Source of the DNA: Ligustrum vulgare
Taxonomy: Eukaryota > Streptophyta > Magnoliopsida > Lamiales > Oleaceae
Reading direction: 5' to 3'
Assembly: GCA_963555705.1 (NCBI GenBank)
Contig: OY743168.1
Span: forward strand, 22,636,139-22,700,138
Length of the DNA stretch: 64,000 nt
Positions 37,085-48,434 of the stretch are shown here, piece after piece. Numbering within the stretch: the stretch's first letter is position 1; every line of letters begins with the position of its first letter. The position numbers and the translations under genes are program-made. The notes below the pieces were generated by a model. It was not told the origin of the DNA, did no database searches, and worked only from the letters and a program-made list of their open reading frames with translations.

Positions 37085-37579
37085 CCATGTGGAAGAGTTA
37101 ATACGCACTGCATTATTTTCCCCTTAATTGAGGTTTTGTCTCACATGATTTTCCTAACAAAGTTTTTAATAAGATAGTTGTTATGACGTATTGATGAAGA
37201 AGGACTTTAATACATATATATTTCAGAAGACTGATGACATCGATGTTCAACAAATTTACTAAAGTGACAATGTAGCTGATTTATCCACAAAAGCATTGCC
37301 AACATCTACATTAAAGAATTGGTTCACAAGATTGAGATGCGATAACTCAATAATTTACGGTGATCAACATCAGGGGGGTAGTTGTACTTTTATTCCTTAG
37401 TCTAGGTTTTGTCCCATTTGGTTTTCCAGGCGAGGTTTTAATGAGCCGGTATTTACTTTAATACTCTAAATTAACTGTACATTTTTTTCCTTCATTTGAT
37501 ATTTTTGTCCCCATTAAGTTTTTATCAAATAAGGTTTTAACAAGACAGATATTTTGTAATATGTCGTTCAAGAAGAGTG
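37085..37579 (+). mobile_element. Truncated copia element: RNase H tail, PPT and LTR start
   Basis: Contains DNVADLSTKALPTST (37260-37310), polypurine tract CATCAGGGGGG and an LTR start TGTACTTTTATTCC at 37383. The copy ends at TTCAAGAAGAGTG (37579). It is the inverted partner of 29544-30040 with the same inner breakpoint CCATGTGG. Confidence 0.75.
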
Positions 37580-37580
37580 G

Positions 37581-37668
37581 TCAAAGAAACATGGTCAACA
37601 ATACAACAATTGCGATATATGTAATATCAAAGAAACATGGTCAACAATACAACAATTGCAATATATAA
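37581..37668 (+). repeat. Tandem duplication, 46 and ~42 bp
   Basis: TCAAAGAAACATGGTCAACA... is directly repeated at 37581 and 37627. It lies exactly at the outer edge of the inverted copia copy. Confidence 0.8.
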
Positions 37669-38161
37669 GCTCCGCAAAACAAATACAGCGTAGGATTATC
37701 TTGTTGCATGCTTCAATTGACTTGCTTCTTCTCCCATTTTCAGAAAGCAGACAACCACTTTAAGATGCAACAAATTCTTCAAGCATTTCAATAGAAAGAT
37801 GGAAACATAAAATGTTTAAATATACAGATCTCCACAAGTCATATAGAATACTGTGGTTTTACTGATAACAATCTTGGAAGTTGAATGTGCAGGCAATACA
37901 CATGGAAATCAGACAAAATATCATCTGTAAAAAAAAAAGAATAATAATAAAATAAACACAACTTACAAAAGAAATAATGGACATATCATTTAATACTCTA
38001 AAATGAAATTACTATGATATATTGACACAATGAACATTCTAACTTAAAAAAAAAAAAAAATACATATGTATTATGTATTTCATGCTAATAAAAGCTGTTT
38101 TTGTGAGTAAGAAATACGTAAAATTTCGTATAAGCTATAATAAAACTATTTATCACATAAG

Positions 38162-38164
<3 letters not shown>

Positions 38165-38231
<67 letters not shown>
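38165..38231 (+). repeat. (TA)n microsatellite
   Basis: About 33 uninterrupted TA units. Confidence 0.95.
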
Positions 38232-38236
<5 letters not shown>

Positions 38237-38318
38237 ATTTAGTGAGGGAATATATTAAGTTTACATTTTTCATCAATCATTAAATGAATAAAGAAAGAAA
38301 TATGTTAAAAATTCTTAC

Positions 38319-38647
38319 AAGCTTCACTACAATCATCAGATTCTGTAGACTCCACTGTTTCAGCCAATGGATGCACATTTTGCTCAAAGAATCTTTGGCG
38401 GCGTTTTCTATGACTACTAATTGTATTTTTATTGCCTAAACCTGTATGTTCAGAAGGCAACAAATACAGAATTAAAAATATACTTCTTAAGGAAATCAAC
38501 AAATGACGTAATGAAAAAAAAATAATAAAAAATGGAATAAAAAAATGCAATAACAACAGCAAAGAAGTATTTATCTTCAATAAAATATAATAACTAACCA
38601 TTAGTAATGTCAAATGATTGAACTGGAGAGCTTTCTTCATTCATCAT
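38319..38647 (-). pseudogene. Two captured exons of an unrecognised gene
   Basis: Exon A (38647-38599) opens MMNEESSPVQSFDIT and ends at a GTTAGT donor. Exon B (38441-38319) starts after a TACAG acceptor and reads GLGNKNTISSHRKRRQRFF, then QNVHPLAETVES, to a GTAAGA donor. Phases join exactly and both frames are open, so this is convincing coding sequence. The Arg-rich stretch followed by an acidic Ser/Glu/Asp stretch suggests a nuclear protein, but I do not recognise the family. No further exons were found toward lower coordinates. Confidence 0.45.
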
Positions 38648-38790
38648 GAAAAACTTTTTTCAACCAGAGGAAGAACCGATAGATGAACCACAAACATCTA
38701 ACCCAAAAATCCATTCCACGTCTCTTCAAAGTTGGTCTAAACCCAAAAAGAAAAAGGTGGGAAAAAAAATAAAAAATGGAAAATGGAAAA

Positions 38791-38832
38791 GAGGGGAGGG
38801 GAAGTGGTGGGGTGGGGTGGGGTGGGGTGCGG
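38791..38832 (+). other. G-run cluster, G-quadruplex candidate
   Basis: Six or more runs of three to four G separated by one or a few bases (GGGGTGGGGTGGGGTGGGGT core) in otherwise AT-rich DNA. The runs satisfy the G4 consensus. It lies just upstream (minus strand) of the unrecognised captured exons. Confidence 0.6.
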
Positions 38833-39492
38833 ATTAGAACAATTAGCTATTTTAAAGTTGTATACAAATTGATGAATTAATTAACTACAACCATAACAAC
38901 CACACAATTACCATCTCATTAAAGTAAAAGAAGGGAGAAAAAAAAAAACAAAAAAAAAAAGGAAAAAAAAAAGGAAAAAAGAGGAAAAAAGGGGGAAATA
39001 TTTTAATAAGCAAACAATAAAATTTTTACTGACAAACTTTATCAAGTTTTCAAGCATGAATATCGTCCATACTCCAAACAAAACTACATCTAGCTACCAT
39101 TAAAAATTTTTAAAAAATAATAAGTAAATAAAAAGGCATATCTATCACATAAATAAACTATTTTTTATTTCACCAACAAAATAAATAAAACAATAAACAC
39201 AATGACTAATAATCAACATACTATAACTACATTCATATCATTTCACATGCTTCCACTTTCTATGCCTTGATATTCAAAACTTACATATTAACCTAAGAAC
39301 ATCTTCATTTTAGAGAATAGGAAAACCTATTTTTCAAAACAAATCAATAATATACAGACAAGTGCTTAAATTAAAAGATTTAATCCATCAGGAAACGAGA
39401 CAAGTCCATTCCATGTCAGATGTCACCATTAAGAAAAGGCCACACTGCCGCACATGCCAGAGAAACAAAGAAACCAATTTCCTTCCACTGAC

Positions 39493-39729
39493 CTTGCCAA
39501 TGCAACTGGATCCCATGACGATGGGACTGCTTGTTTCACGTGATCATGTAGAGCTACCTGGGACTTCTCTAATGCAATACTGTAGAGGGTAATAGAGACT
39601 CCATCAAAAGCAAGGGATTTTGTGAAAGCAGCATCTTTCTGCCAGGAACCTGTAAACTCAAAAGCTGTATTGAAGTGGCCTGTTGGGATTTTACCTGAAA
39701 GTGATAATTCCTGGTTGAACTGTGTCGAC
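39493..39729 (-). pseudogene. MACPF-domain protein (NSL1/CAD1-like) exon
   Basis: An intact 237-nt exon after a TTTCTAG acceptor and before an AAG/GTCAGT donor. It reads MSTQFNQELSLSGKIPTGHF, then FTGSWQKDAAFTKSLAFDGV, SITLYSIALEKSQVALHDHV and VPSSWDPVALAR. These match the second coding exon of plant MACPF proteins (At1g28380 NSL1, At4g24290), negative regulators of cell death and immunity. No other exon of the gene is present in the window: neither the start exon nor the following YGTHV segment. Hence a captured fragment despite the undamaged frame. Confidence 0.8.
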
Positions 39730-39891
39730 ATCTAGAAAGGAGAAGGAAAAAGGAAAACAGATTACCATAATATTTGGAAGCAGCCTATAAATCTAGAAAC
39801 CAGTTACTTCCTAAAACAGTTTGCAGTCTTCAAATTCTTTTCATTGCCATCTTTTATTTCTTTATTTATCTCAACTGGTGCGGAATAATTA

Positions 39892-40057
39892 GCCTCCTTT
39901 TGGTAAACTATTCATAAACAAATTTATTAACAAACACATTTCCTCAAATCACTTTTTAACCACATACATTTCTTCAAACCACTTTTCAACTACACATTTT
40001 ATCTCGAAAACATCATATTCTTTGTTTATAAACAAAAAACTTTTACCAAACAAAAGC
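39892..40057. mobile_element. Tourist-like MITE with TTA duplication
   Basis: 166 bp, ends GCCTCCTTTTGGTAAAC and TTTTACCAAACAAAAGC, flanked by TTA at 39889-39891 and 40058-40060. The interior has the MITE family words. Inserted between the MACPF and CCT2 fragments. Confidence 0.8.
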
Positions 40058-40341
40058 TTAGTAATTTCTAACCCATAACTTTATCATGTCCCATTAATAT
40101 CACACCCGTATGTACATCCAGAAAATGCTCTTACCTTAAAGTGATACAATAAGCTGACAACATATAGTAGCTTATTTTCATTCTCAAGAATCTCAACATT
40201 CATTTCATAAATTCCCTCTTAGGAAAACAAATAAGATATAAAAATTGATAGAAGTTGATGGAAAAAACTATCCATTACAAAATATGTGCCAGAAGTTAAT
40301 AATCTTTTGCACCTTCTCCCTCATATTTTCTTTTCAGCCCC

Positions 40342-42299
40342 TTAAATCTCAGCAACCTCAGCCATCGAACATAAATTTTCACTTTTATCTATATCCATGA
40401 CAGTATTTGCGACCAAGATGTTAGCATTTTCAATCCGTTTTGGTTGGCCGACACCAATTTTCTTGTCTAAAATAAATCTGAATGAAAAGAAAATACTGAT
40501 TGAAAAATCAACTGCACGGGCAAAATGATTGGTAATGACAAGAAAATTCAAGAAACGTTGAAAAGCCTAGTTAGGTAATTAGGATTCAAAAGGAAAGGAA
40601 CAATAAAAGAATTAGGCAAACCCAATTGTGGTCTTTAAGAATTCGATAAAATGCCTTTTAGGGAAAATGGGCTTGTATAATTTTGAATTAGATCAAAGAC
40701 CACAAGCAATTCAAGTTTATTTAAGGTAAACTACAAACATGCTACTGTGAACCTAAAATAAATATATTTAAATAATTTCTTGGCCTAAATACTTCAAGAA
40801 ATATCTAATTGTTGAACCAGAATTTTGAGGGTGATTCCAATTAAGTTGCCCAGAATCATTGCATATCAATAGTTGCACAAGCACACATTTATTTATGCTA
40901 GAGCAACCTTTTACTACTGTCAATACTTTCTTCAAGCATTGCATCAAAACCTAGAAGTTTGAAGCTCAAACAAACAGCTAGAGAATATTGACACAACACG
41001 TCATAATTTCAGTTAGGTCAACTGGTTCCCTCTTTGTCGTGTATAAAACACAATTAAGGTTTATCGACTCAAAAAATAAAAAAATAAAAAAAATCACAAC
41101 TTATTAACCTTATTCGTGTTGTTATCATGCATTTGCAAGAATGAAGCAACATATAATCAAAGGATTTTTCTATAATAAATTAATTAATTTCAGCAATTAA
41201 GAGCAGATCCTCCCCGTTCTCATTCTATGAATAATGAGAAAGAGAATTCACACAAGAAAATAAGGTACGCATGGCTAGATAGCATAAAAATGGTAAACAA
41301 AATCACATGTTAATAATCTGAATGGACTCTAGACTTGTATTGCCCTGTTATTTCCAACCAACCAATTAGATAAACTATAGAGAACTTCAAATTTTGAACT
41401 CACAAAGTCGTCCAACAGTCATCAGAAAATGCAGCTAAAACATTTTCATCGATTTTCGAAGTTGCCAACCATTTTTAATAGCTAAATTACTATTACTAGG
41501 AGACAACAATTGACAGGTATGACGAAACTGCCTATGTAGCACACTCAAGACATCAAATTCACAAGTAACTAAGTGTAAAAGACTTTACTTTCAGCCTCAA
41601 AATTGCATCGACAGCTAGTGTTGCATAATGTTCTTTGACCTGAGAGAATTTCGGAACTCAAAGTGGTTATTGCATCGACAGCTAGTGTTGCAAATGTTCT
41701 TTGTCCTGAGAGAGAATTTCGGAACTCAAAGTGGTTATTGCTATCTTTAACAAGTCTTCTTTGAATTTCTCCGCAAAATCACCAAGTTTGTGCATTAGAC
41801 ATGTTAATGCCATCATATCAAAATTCAACCGAAGAAACAGGTGGACTAAATCATACATTAAAGTTAAATCCAGAGTTGATTAAACTTGTTGTCTTTTCAT
41901 TTTATATAAATTATTTTCTTAAAGAATAGTAGATCATTTTCCACCTTTACAAACGCGACAAAATTTGGTTCTATCTACTCTTGATTTACATGTGAATCTA
42001 GTTGGCAAATATAAATGGTGATAGCATAACACCAAGAATCGAAAAGTTCTACATAGGACAAATGAAGAATTATTCTAATAAAACAAAAATATGATTATCA
42101 AACAGATTAATTTATATAAAGGAGCAAGAGGCAATCAGAATTGATGAATAAATCAGCAAACAAAATACATATTATGAAGAGTAAATAACAAATTCAAAAA
42201 TCAGAATAAGAAGTAGATACTAATTACCTGCATCCTATTTATTATCCACAACGTTTTCCAGCAACGCGTTCTTAGCAGCTTCAGCTGCCATACGATATC
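40342..42299 (-). pseudogene. CCT2: CCT2 (TCP-1 chaperonin beta subunit) pseudogene fragment
   Basis: Three exons of the group II chaperonin beta subunit, a cytosolic protein-folding machine. Exon 42299-42228: GYRMAAEAAKNALLENVVDN then K and TAG where the family has Glu (VVDNKEDA), a nonsense change. Exon 41770-41589: EKFKEDLLKIAITTLSSEIL then SQDKEH, with the acceptor AG changed to GG and a ~67-bp internal tandem duplication (41603-41669, 41670-41739) that shifts the frame. Exon from 40477: [20 protein letters not shown] then [11 protein letters not shown], followed by one inserted A and a deletion of the segment KIYGARVRVDS, ending at TAA. The GSTNLEAIQII exon between them, the N-terminal exons and the C-terminal half are missing. 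Confidence 0.9.
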
Positions 42300-44097
42300 C
42301 TGAAAAAGCGTATATGGTAATTATTTAAAAAAACTTATAATAATTCCAATAAAATGTATCTTCATTGGATCTAAGAAATATATGACATCATATTTACATC
42401 ACATAAATAAGCATATTAGCTGTTATCAAAGTATCAACTATCCCTAATGTTGTGCAGAAAAAACTGTTGTTGACTCCATGAAACTGACTAATTCTGTCAT
42501 TGACTCATTGGAAAGATTAAGAGATGGATATAATGCAGTCGAAAAGGGGACAAGGGCAATTAAACTGTGATTATCATATCAATATTAAACTTTTGATGGG
42601 TTTCATCTCTCTTATTGAAGAGTTTATAAAACATGAAGTGCTTGCAACCACTATGGAAATAGCACACGAAATAATGAATAAGAAGAATTAAATCTGAAAT
42701 AAGATCATTAATAAAAAGTTAAAACATAGAACTTACCTGCAATTATTTTCATCTGAAATATATACAAATATGCAACTCATTTGCTAAAAAAAATAATAAT
42801 AACATTCAAAGAATGAACACACACAATATAAACAGCACAACTGTATAAAAAATGATCTTGAAGAATCAAGAGAAGAAAGAGGAACTATGAAATGAGTTCA
42901 AAGATTTACTGTCAGATCATCAATTGATATAAATGCTATAACATCATTGGAAGCCATTGTAGTCAGAGATAAAACAAAGAAAATCTAAAAAAAATATAAT
43001 ACAAAAGGAAAAGATCACAGGACAACTAAAGATTGCTTCACAATGTCTTAAAAATTTCTCTAGTGTTACGAAGATGCCAATCGCTTACAAAGAAAATGGA
43101 AATACGTTGTATCACTTAACAGTAAGCATGAAACCTGAAAGCTCTTACTTCCTAGTGAATTCTTACAAAACTTTAACTGATGACTGCATACTCAAGGACT
43201 AAGGTTCTGACTCAATCAAACTCTAAAGGGCCAAACGCATATTCAACCTAGAAGATTTTGCTTAGCGTTGCATAATGGATCTGCTTTCTCCAAATTAGGA
43301 ATGTGAATAAAGCAACAGGTAAAGTATTTATGTTCTCTTCTGCTTAAAAATCCTTACGGCTTGAGTTTTGACGGCTTCTTGTGCAGGACCTGGTCAGGTC
43401 CTCTTTTGCTTCCAGTATTCTTTTTTTTTTTTTTTCACAATAGAAACATTTACAGCAATTGTTGGTTTCTTACTCACAATAACATTATAGCTAGTGTATT
43501 CTACAATAAACTGTAGAAAATAATATATGAACACAACACATACAACATTGATTTGTTAAAATATAAAATATATTTTATTTTCCAATCACTAAAACTATAA
43601 ATCGTACTCTCATTAATTAGACAGCTTGAACCATTTTTATTACAGGCAGCTTTAAATTTAGAAACCGTATTATTTCAGTTGTATTCATATAGATCTATTA
43701 CCATTCCACTTCATTGCATTTTACAAATTAGAATCATATCAGATTATACTCCAGGAAAAAAGGGTTGGTGATCATAGGCTCTATTACTTATATCTTTTAC
43801 ATCTAGGATACAGGGAAATTTGAAAGCAAAAAAAGGCGAAGAAGGGGTATGAGATTCTTTAGTAGCAAGATGACATTATCACCTCTGTCATAATTTCTAA
43901 AGTATAAATAAAGGGGAACGAATTAATGCAATCAAAGAGGTTCTGACCACAAGAAAACAAGTGAATCACTGTGGACCAAAAAAATAAGTTTTCTCAACAA
44001 ATATTGAGATAATTTTGAAAGAACCTAAACCAAAAAAAATCTTTATACATGCAAATTATAATACAATAAAAAAATCGAGAACATGTTAACCAAAATA
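42300..44097. other. Captured-unit spacer with two possible exons
   Basis: Minus-strand segments with splice-like borders: MASNDVIAFISIDDLT near 42955-42905 and a segment ending CAAGCC/GTAAGG near 43412-43360. Neither is a recognisable protein. The rest is AT-rich with no ORF. Confidence 0.25.
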
Positions 44098-44311
44098 TAA
44101 GACCCCGTTCTCTTTGCTGTTTTCAGTCCGTTTTGAGTTTTCTATTTTTGGAAATATCGAAAACGCGTTCACTTTGTCCATTTTCAGAAACGCGTTTTCC
44201 AAAACACCAAAAAAAATACAAAGGAAACTCAAACCGAGTTTATTGCGTTTTGGATATTTTGTGTTAAAAAGTCCAAAACGACAAAAACGCGCGTTTTGGA
44301 TTTTTTTTTTG

Positions 44312-44727
44312 GTAAATGTGAGACACTTCCTTCACTTGAAATTCTTATATTATTTTGTCATTATATATAGATCAATGTTAAGATATTTTTTTTGTAGTTT
44401 ATTTATTTATTTATTATTATTATTTTTTAAATGTGAGACACATCTCTCATTTGAAATTCTTATGTTATTTTGTCATTATATATAGATCCATGTTAAGATT
44501 TGTTTTTTGTAAATTATTTTTATTTTTATTTTTTGTAAAAGTGAGACACTTCATTCACTTGAAATTCTTATGTTATTTTGTCATTATATATAGATCCATG
44601 TTAAGATTTTTTTATTTTTATTTTTTTTGTAATTTTTTTTTGTAAAAGTGAGACACTTCATCCATTTGAAGTTTTTATGTTATTTTTCCATTATATATAA
44701 ATCAATTTTAAGATTTTTTTTTTGTAA

Positions 44728-44791
<64 letters not shown>

Positions 44792-44990
44792 GTAAAAGTA
44801 AGACACTTCCTTCACTTGAAGTTCTTATGTTATTTTGTCATTATATAAATCAATGTTAAGTTTTTTTTATTTTTTTTGTAATTTTTTATTTTATTATTAA
44901 TTTTTTTTTGGGTAAATGTGAGACACTTCCTTCACTTGAAATTCTTATGTTATTTTGCCATTATATATAGATCCATGTTAAGATTTTGTT
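44312..44990 (+). repeat. Six-copy tandem array, unit ~105-150 bp
   Basis: Units start GTAAATGTGAGACACTTCC at 44312, 44429, 44535, 44642, 44792 and 44912. Each continues CACTTGAAATTCTTATG, TTATTTTGTCATTATATA and AGATC(A/C)ATGTTAAGATT, then a T- or ATT-rich spacer of variable length. It encodes repetitive short frames by chance only. Confidence 0.9.
44730..44791 (+). repeat. (ATT)n microsatellite
   Basis: About 20 ATT units expanded inside the fourth unit of the tandem array. Confidence 0.95.
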
Positions 44991-45313
44991 GGTATGAGGT
45001 TAAATTTTTGCTTAACTGAAACAATATTAATGATGAATTTATTGATATAGAGAACAAACTGATTTATTAACATTAAAATTAATGTAATTCAAGAAATCAA
45101 CCATTTTTTATATATAAAATATTACAAAATAAATATATCAAAAAATTACAAAGTAAACGCATTTTTCAGTTTTCTATTTTTGAAAACGGTTTTCCAAAAT
45201 TATAAAGAGAACATATTTTCAACAATTCCAAAATAAACAACCAAAATTCAAAATTCAAAACAAAATCCAAAACTCAAAATCCAAAATCGAAACACAAAGA
45301 GAACGACCCCTAA

Positions 45314-46464
45314 GTAAAGTTCATAATACATATTTACTTCACCAATTCAATTTCCAAACCACAAATTTGATATATCTGTACAAAACTTGTTATAACCAGT
45401 ACATATATACAAGGGCCCAATTTTTCATTTTATTATTTATAAATTAAGTTGACCAAGCAAACAATATGGAGAATCTCTCTCTATAGTGTCCTGTAAATAA
45501 ACCAAAATGGAAGGAGAATTAAAAAGCATATTTTGGGAGCTGCTATTTAAAAAAGTTTCTATCTATCCATCAAATTTTATTCTATCTGGTAAAGAAATAG
45601 TGAAACAACAATTGTACAACTTGATATTAGTGGCATTAATATTGTGGTAGATACTGAGTACACTATTTCACATACAAAATCTCCAAAATCAAAGGGCACG
45701 AGGAGAATTATAAAAACTGAGTTATGGAAACTATATATAAGCAAATCCTTTACTCATCATAACTAATTTTTTCCTTTGGTGTATACCTTGAGGGATGGTC
45801 CTAACTCCTAAAAGTAGTGGATAAAATGACAACGCTAATTCTAGCACGTTGATTTCAAATTTGGGTAGCATGAATGAGTAATCAATTTCTAAGAAATCAA
45901 AGTAGTATGTGAAAATTATAAAGGAGACTTAATCAAAAAACACTTTATAAAACAGCTCAGAATCTCAAGCATAAGAAGCTATTTTTTCAAACTCTTGTTT
46001 GATATTTAATATTACAAATATTTAAACATTTATTAAAGAATGAAGCTAAAAGTTCTGATGAACCTTATAATTATTCCACATCAACATTTTTTTATGATCG
46101 AAAACAATCAATCTAATGGCACCGGTGACCAACAAAAATAATGACATTAGCAGACCAAACAGAGATGAAAAATAAACATGATGGAAGATATTTGGAACTA
46201 CTAACACTAAACTGAATTTTCTGAAAGATAAACCTATTGGTAGGAATATTTGGATGAAAAATCTTGAAAACAGCCTAAAATGAAAACAGATCAAATAAAA
46301 ATTATTATCTATCATTCACGGACGAGAAGAAAAAATAAAAGACTCAAAGTAAAATCAGTAATTAAAATACTCCAAGAGATGAAAACTTTTCATTTCTAAC
46401 AAACCCCATTATATAAATTTGAAATCATCTCAATCTAATAGGATAATCTATCAAGTATAGAAGT
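45314..46464. other. AT-rich spacer, no gene seen
   Basis: Part of the captured-gene unit between the TIR element and the UBC22-like exon. No recognisable exon. The minus-strand frame at 46315-46046 is hydrophobic by AT bias and matches nothing known to me. Confidence 0.3.
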
Positions 46465-46550
46465 TCATGAACCTTTTGGTTGGGATTGTGGAAAATCTTG
46501 AGATAGCATCAACTTCATTTGGAAAATACCACTTCCGTGAGGATACCCAG
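46465..46550 (-). pseudogene. UBC22-like ubiquitin-conjugating enzyme exon fragment
   Basis: After a CCTGCAG acceptor the frame reads GYPHGSGIFQMKLMLSQDFP then QSQPKGS and TGA. UBC22/E2S proteins have GTPYENGVFRMKLxLSxDFPxSPPKGYF at this place; the change to GSG and SQP and the frameshift after PKG mark it as dead. The catalytic Cys exon is absent. Family role: K11-chain E2 in the nucleus. Confidence 0.75.
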
Positions 46551-48353
46551 CTGCAGGTTTAGAGATGAACAATCATTAAAATCAGGAAAGTCCTAAAACA
46601 AATATAATCACTTCCACTATCCAACACAAATTAACTTACTCAACTTGATTAAAAAATAAAGTAAAGAAAAATTCTAAATCTGAACAAACTAAGACAAATG
46701 CAATAGTGGCCACCAAATAAACAACAACCACAATCTCAATCTTTTTTACCTGCTTCAAAATTCAGTCCACAATACAAGCAAGAAAGTCCAGACACAAATA
46801 TACAAAATACCACATCAATATCACTTCCAATATTAAATATAGAATTACTTACTCAAATTGATTAAAAAATGGAGAAAAAGAAATTTTAGAAATTTGAACA
46901 AAATAAGACAAATGCAATATTATTAACCTGTAATACTGGAGGAAAAATCTGGGAACCCACTGGAAAATCATCAATCATAACCTCAATATATTTTACCTTA
47001 TTTGAGCTTTAGTCCATAAACGAAGCACAAAAAACGTGAGACAAATAAAAAGAATATCACATAAACATTACATTTGTTGTTCAACGTAAAATTTCTCACT
47101 TGACTTGATTTAAGATTGAAAAGGAAAATCTACAAAAATCTGAAAGAAAAAGTGCGGGGAAAAAAAACCGCAAAACTAAATTTTATTATTATTAAAAATA
47201 CAATGTAGCATCTTTCAGAGCAGACTAAATTTTCTAATTATGTGATACCTCCAATTAACTAACCAAATCAGAAAAAAAAAATTCCAAGGTTGAACTTGCA
47301 ATCAAAGATGCGAATCACGATAACACTCAATACACCAAAAGATTATTTTTCTATATATAAACCTGCAAAAAGTAGAATACTCACATTTTTTTTTTGGGAA
47401 CATCCACTTATGAATGAACACAAGACTTCCATAGCTCTGTACAAAAAAATCTTCTACCAAGCCCTAAAGGTTCACAAGAAACAAGTATCAAGAACTTAAT
47501 TTTTTTTTAAAAAAAAGGGCACAATAGAAAAGAAAATAAATGTCTTTGCTTTGTTACCGATATTACCTTTCAAACTCCAAAGGAACAAGTCTACTTATTC
47601 TATCATCTGTACATCTATGTCAAAATCTGGAAGACCACATTTTGGGGATTTAAAGTGGATTTCTAACCAAAAAAAACTACAAACCTAAACAGAACAGGGA
47701 ACATAAGATTCGTGAAAAAGTGGCAAAAAAATGAAGCAAACATAGATACCTTTCGAGATCGACTTATTGGTAGCTCACAACCCAGAACGACTTGTACGCA
47801 CCTCAACAAAAAATAGAAACCAATAAAAAATCATAAAAAATAGAAACCATATGCTGAAAATCATGGGAAAAGAAAAATAAAAACAAAAAATGCACCTTAC
47901 TCTTGTCTCACTACACATGCACTCAGGCAACTACAATCCTCCATGGATAGCTACACTCTTGTCAGAGATCACAAAATGAAGCTACTCGATGATAAATTGG
48001 ATTTCGAACAAAAAAATTCCAAATCACAATTCTTGATTTATTCCCCACAAATCACGATGTATTCCCCCGTATCTACAGGAGATTGAGGACGAACATGGAA
48101 GCGAAAACCCTAAACAAAGAAGATGGCAGAGATGGAAAGCTGAAGAGGAGAGGACAGAGGAAACGAAAGACGAATGAAGATTCTGGAAGTGGAACCACCA
48201 TTTTTTTCCTGATTATATTATTGTAGGGATAGGACGAAAAAATCGCTATTAACTGAGGAAGAGAAAGAAGAGACGTGTTTCATTTCAACTAAAAGTGTTG
48301 TTTTTGGTCCAATGAATAGTAATTTTGGAAGTTGATTTTATATATAGTAGGGA
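46551..48353 (-). other. Leader-like region of the captured-gene unit
   Basis: Minus-strand 48180-48060 is CT-rich with TTTAGGGTTTTCGCTTCC, typical of plant 5' leaders, suggesting a captured transcription start. A possible short exon with IDDFPVGSQIFPPVLQ and a GTTAAT donor lies at ~46985-46927. No product recognised. Confidence 0.35.
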
Positions 48354-48434
48354 TATGTTACATGTATCACGATCTGAGACTTACACACACATATATACAT
48401 AGTAATGATGTCCTAAATACCGTGCTTATCTTAT

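Larger units (their letters stand above)
44101..45310. mobile_element. 1.2-kb non-autonomous PIF/Harbinger-like element
   Basis: Ends GACCCCGTTCTCTTTG and CAAAGAGAACGACCCC form imperfect inverted repeats, and the subterminal sequences keep similar GTTTTGAGTTTTC / GGATTTTGAGTTTTGG words. TAA duplications lie at 44098-44100 and 45311-45313. No transposase frame is present. The middle is a six-copy tandem array (44312-44990). The size is much larger than a typical MITE because of the array. Confidence 0.65.
38300..48353 (-). mobile_element. Gene-capturing Helitron-like unit (UBC22, CCT2, MACPF fragments)
   Basis: The minus strand from 48353 starts TCCCTACTATATATAAAA, then ATTACTATTCAT and ACCAAAAACAACACTTTT, a Helitron-type 5' end matching that at 12325. 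Behind it are a leader-like segment, then exon fragments of at least three unrelated host genes and one unknown, all on the same strand, each with intron remnants and each incomplete. That pattern is typical of Helitron capture. The 3' terminus (hairpin plus CTRR) was not found; the limit at 38300 is the last captured-looking exon. A Pack-MULE is less likely because no terminal inverted repeats were seen. Confidence 0.5.

Noticed and set aside
38073..38258. Frame encoding (IY)n repeats
   Set aside because: Translation of the (TA)n microsatellite.
44114..44848. Three overlapping plus-strand frames with repeated VRHFIHLKFLCYFVIIY segments as a repeat protein
   Set aside because: They arise from the ~110-bp tandem array; the hydrophobic, Ile-run content follows from AT richness and frame is lost between units.
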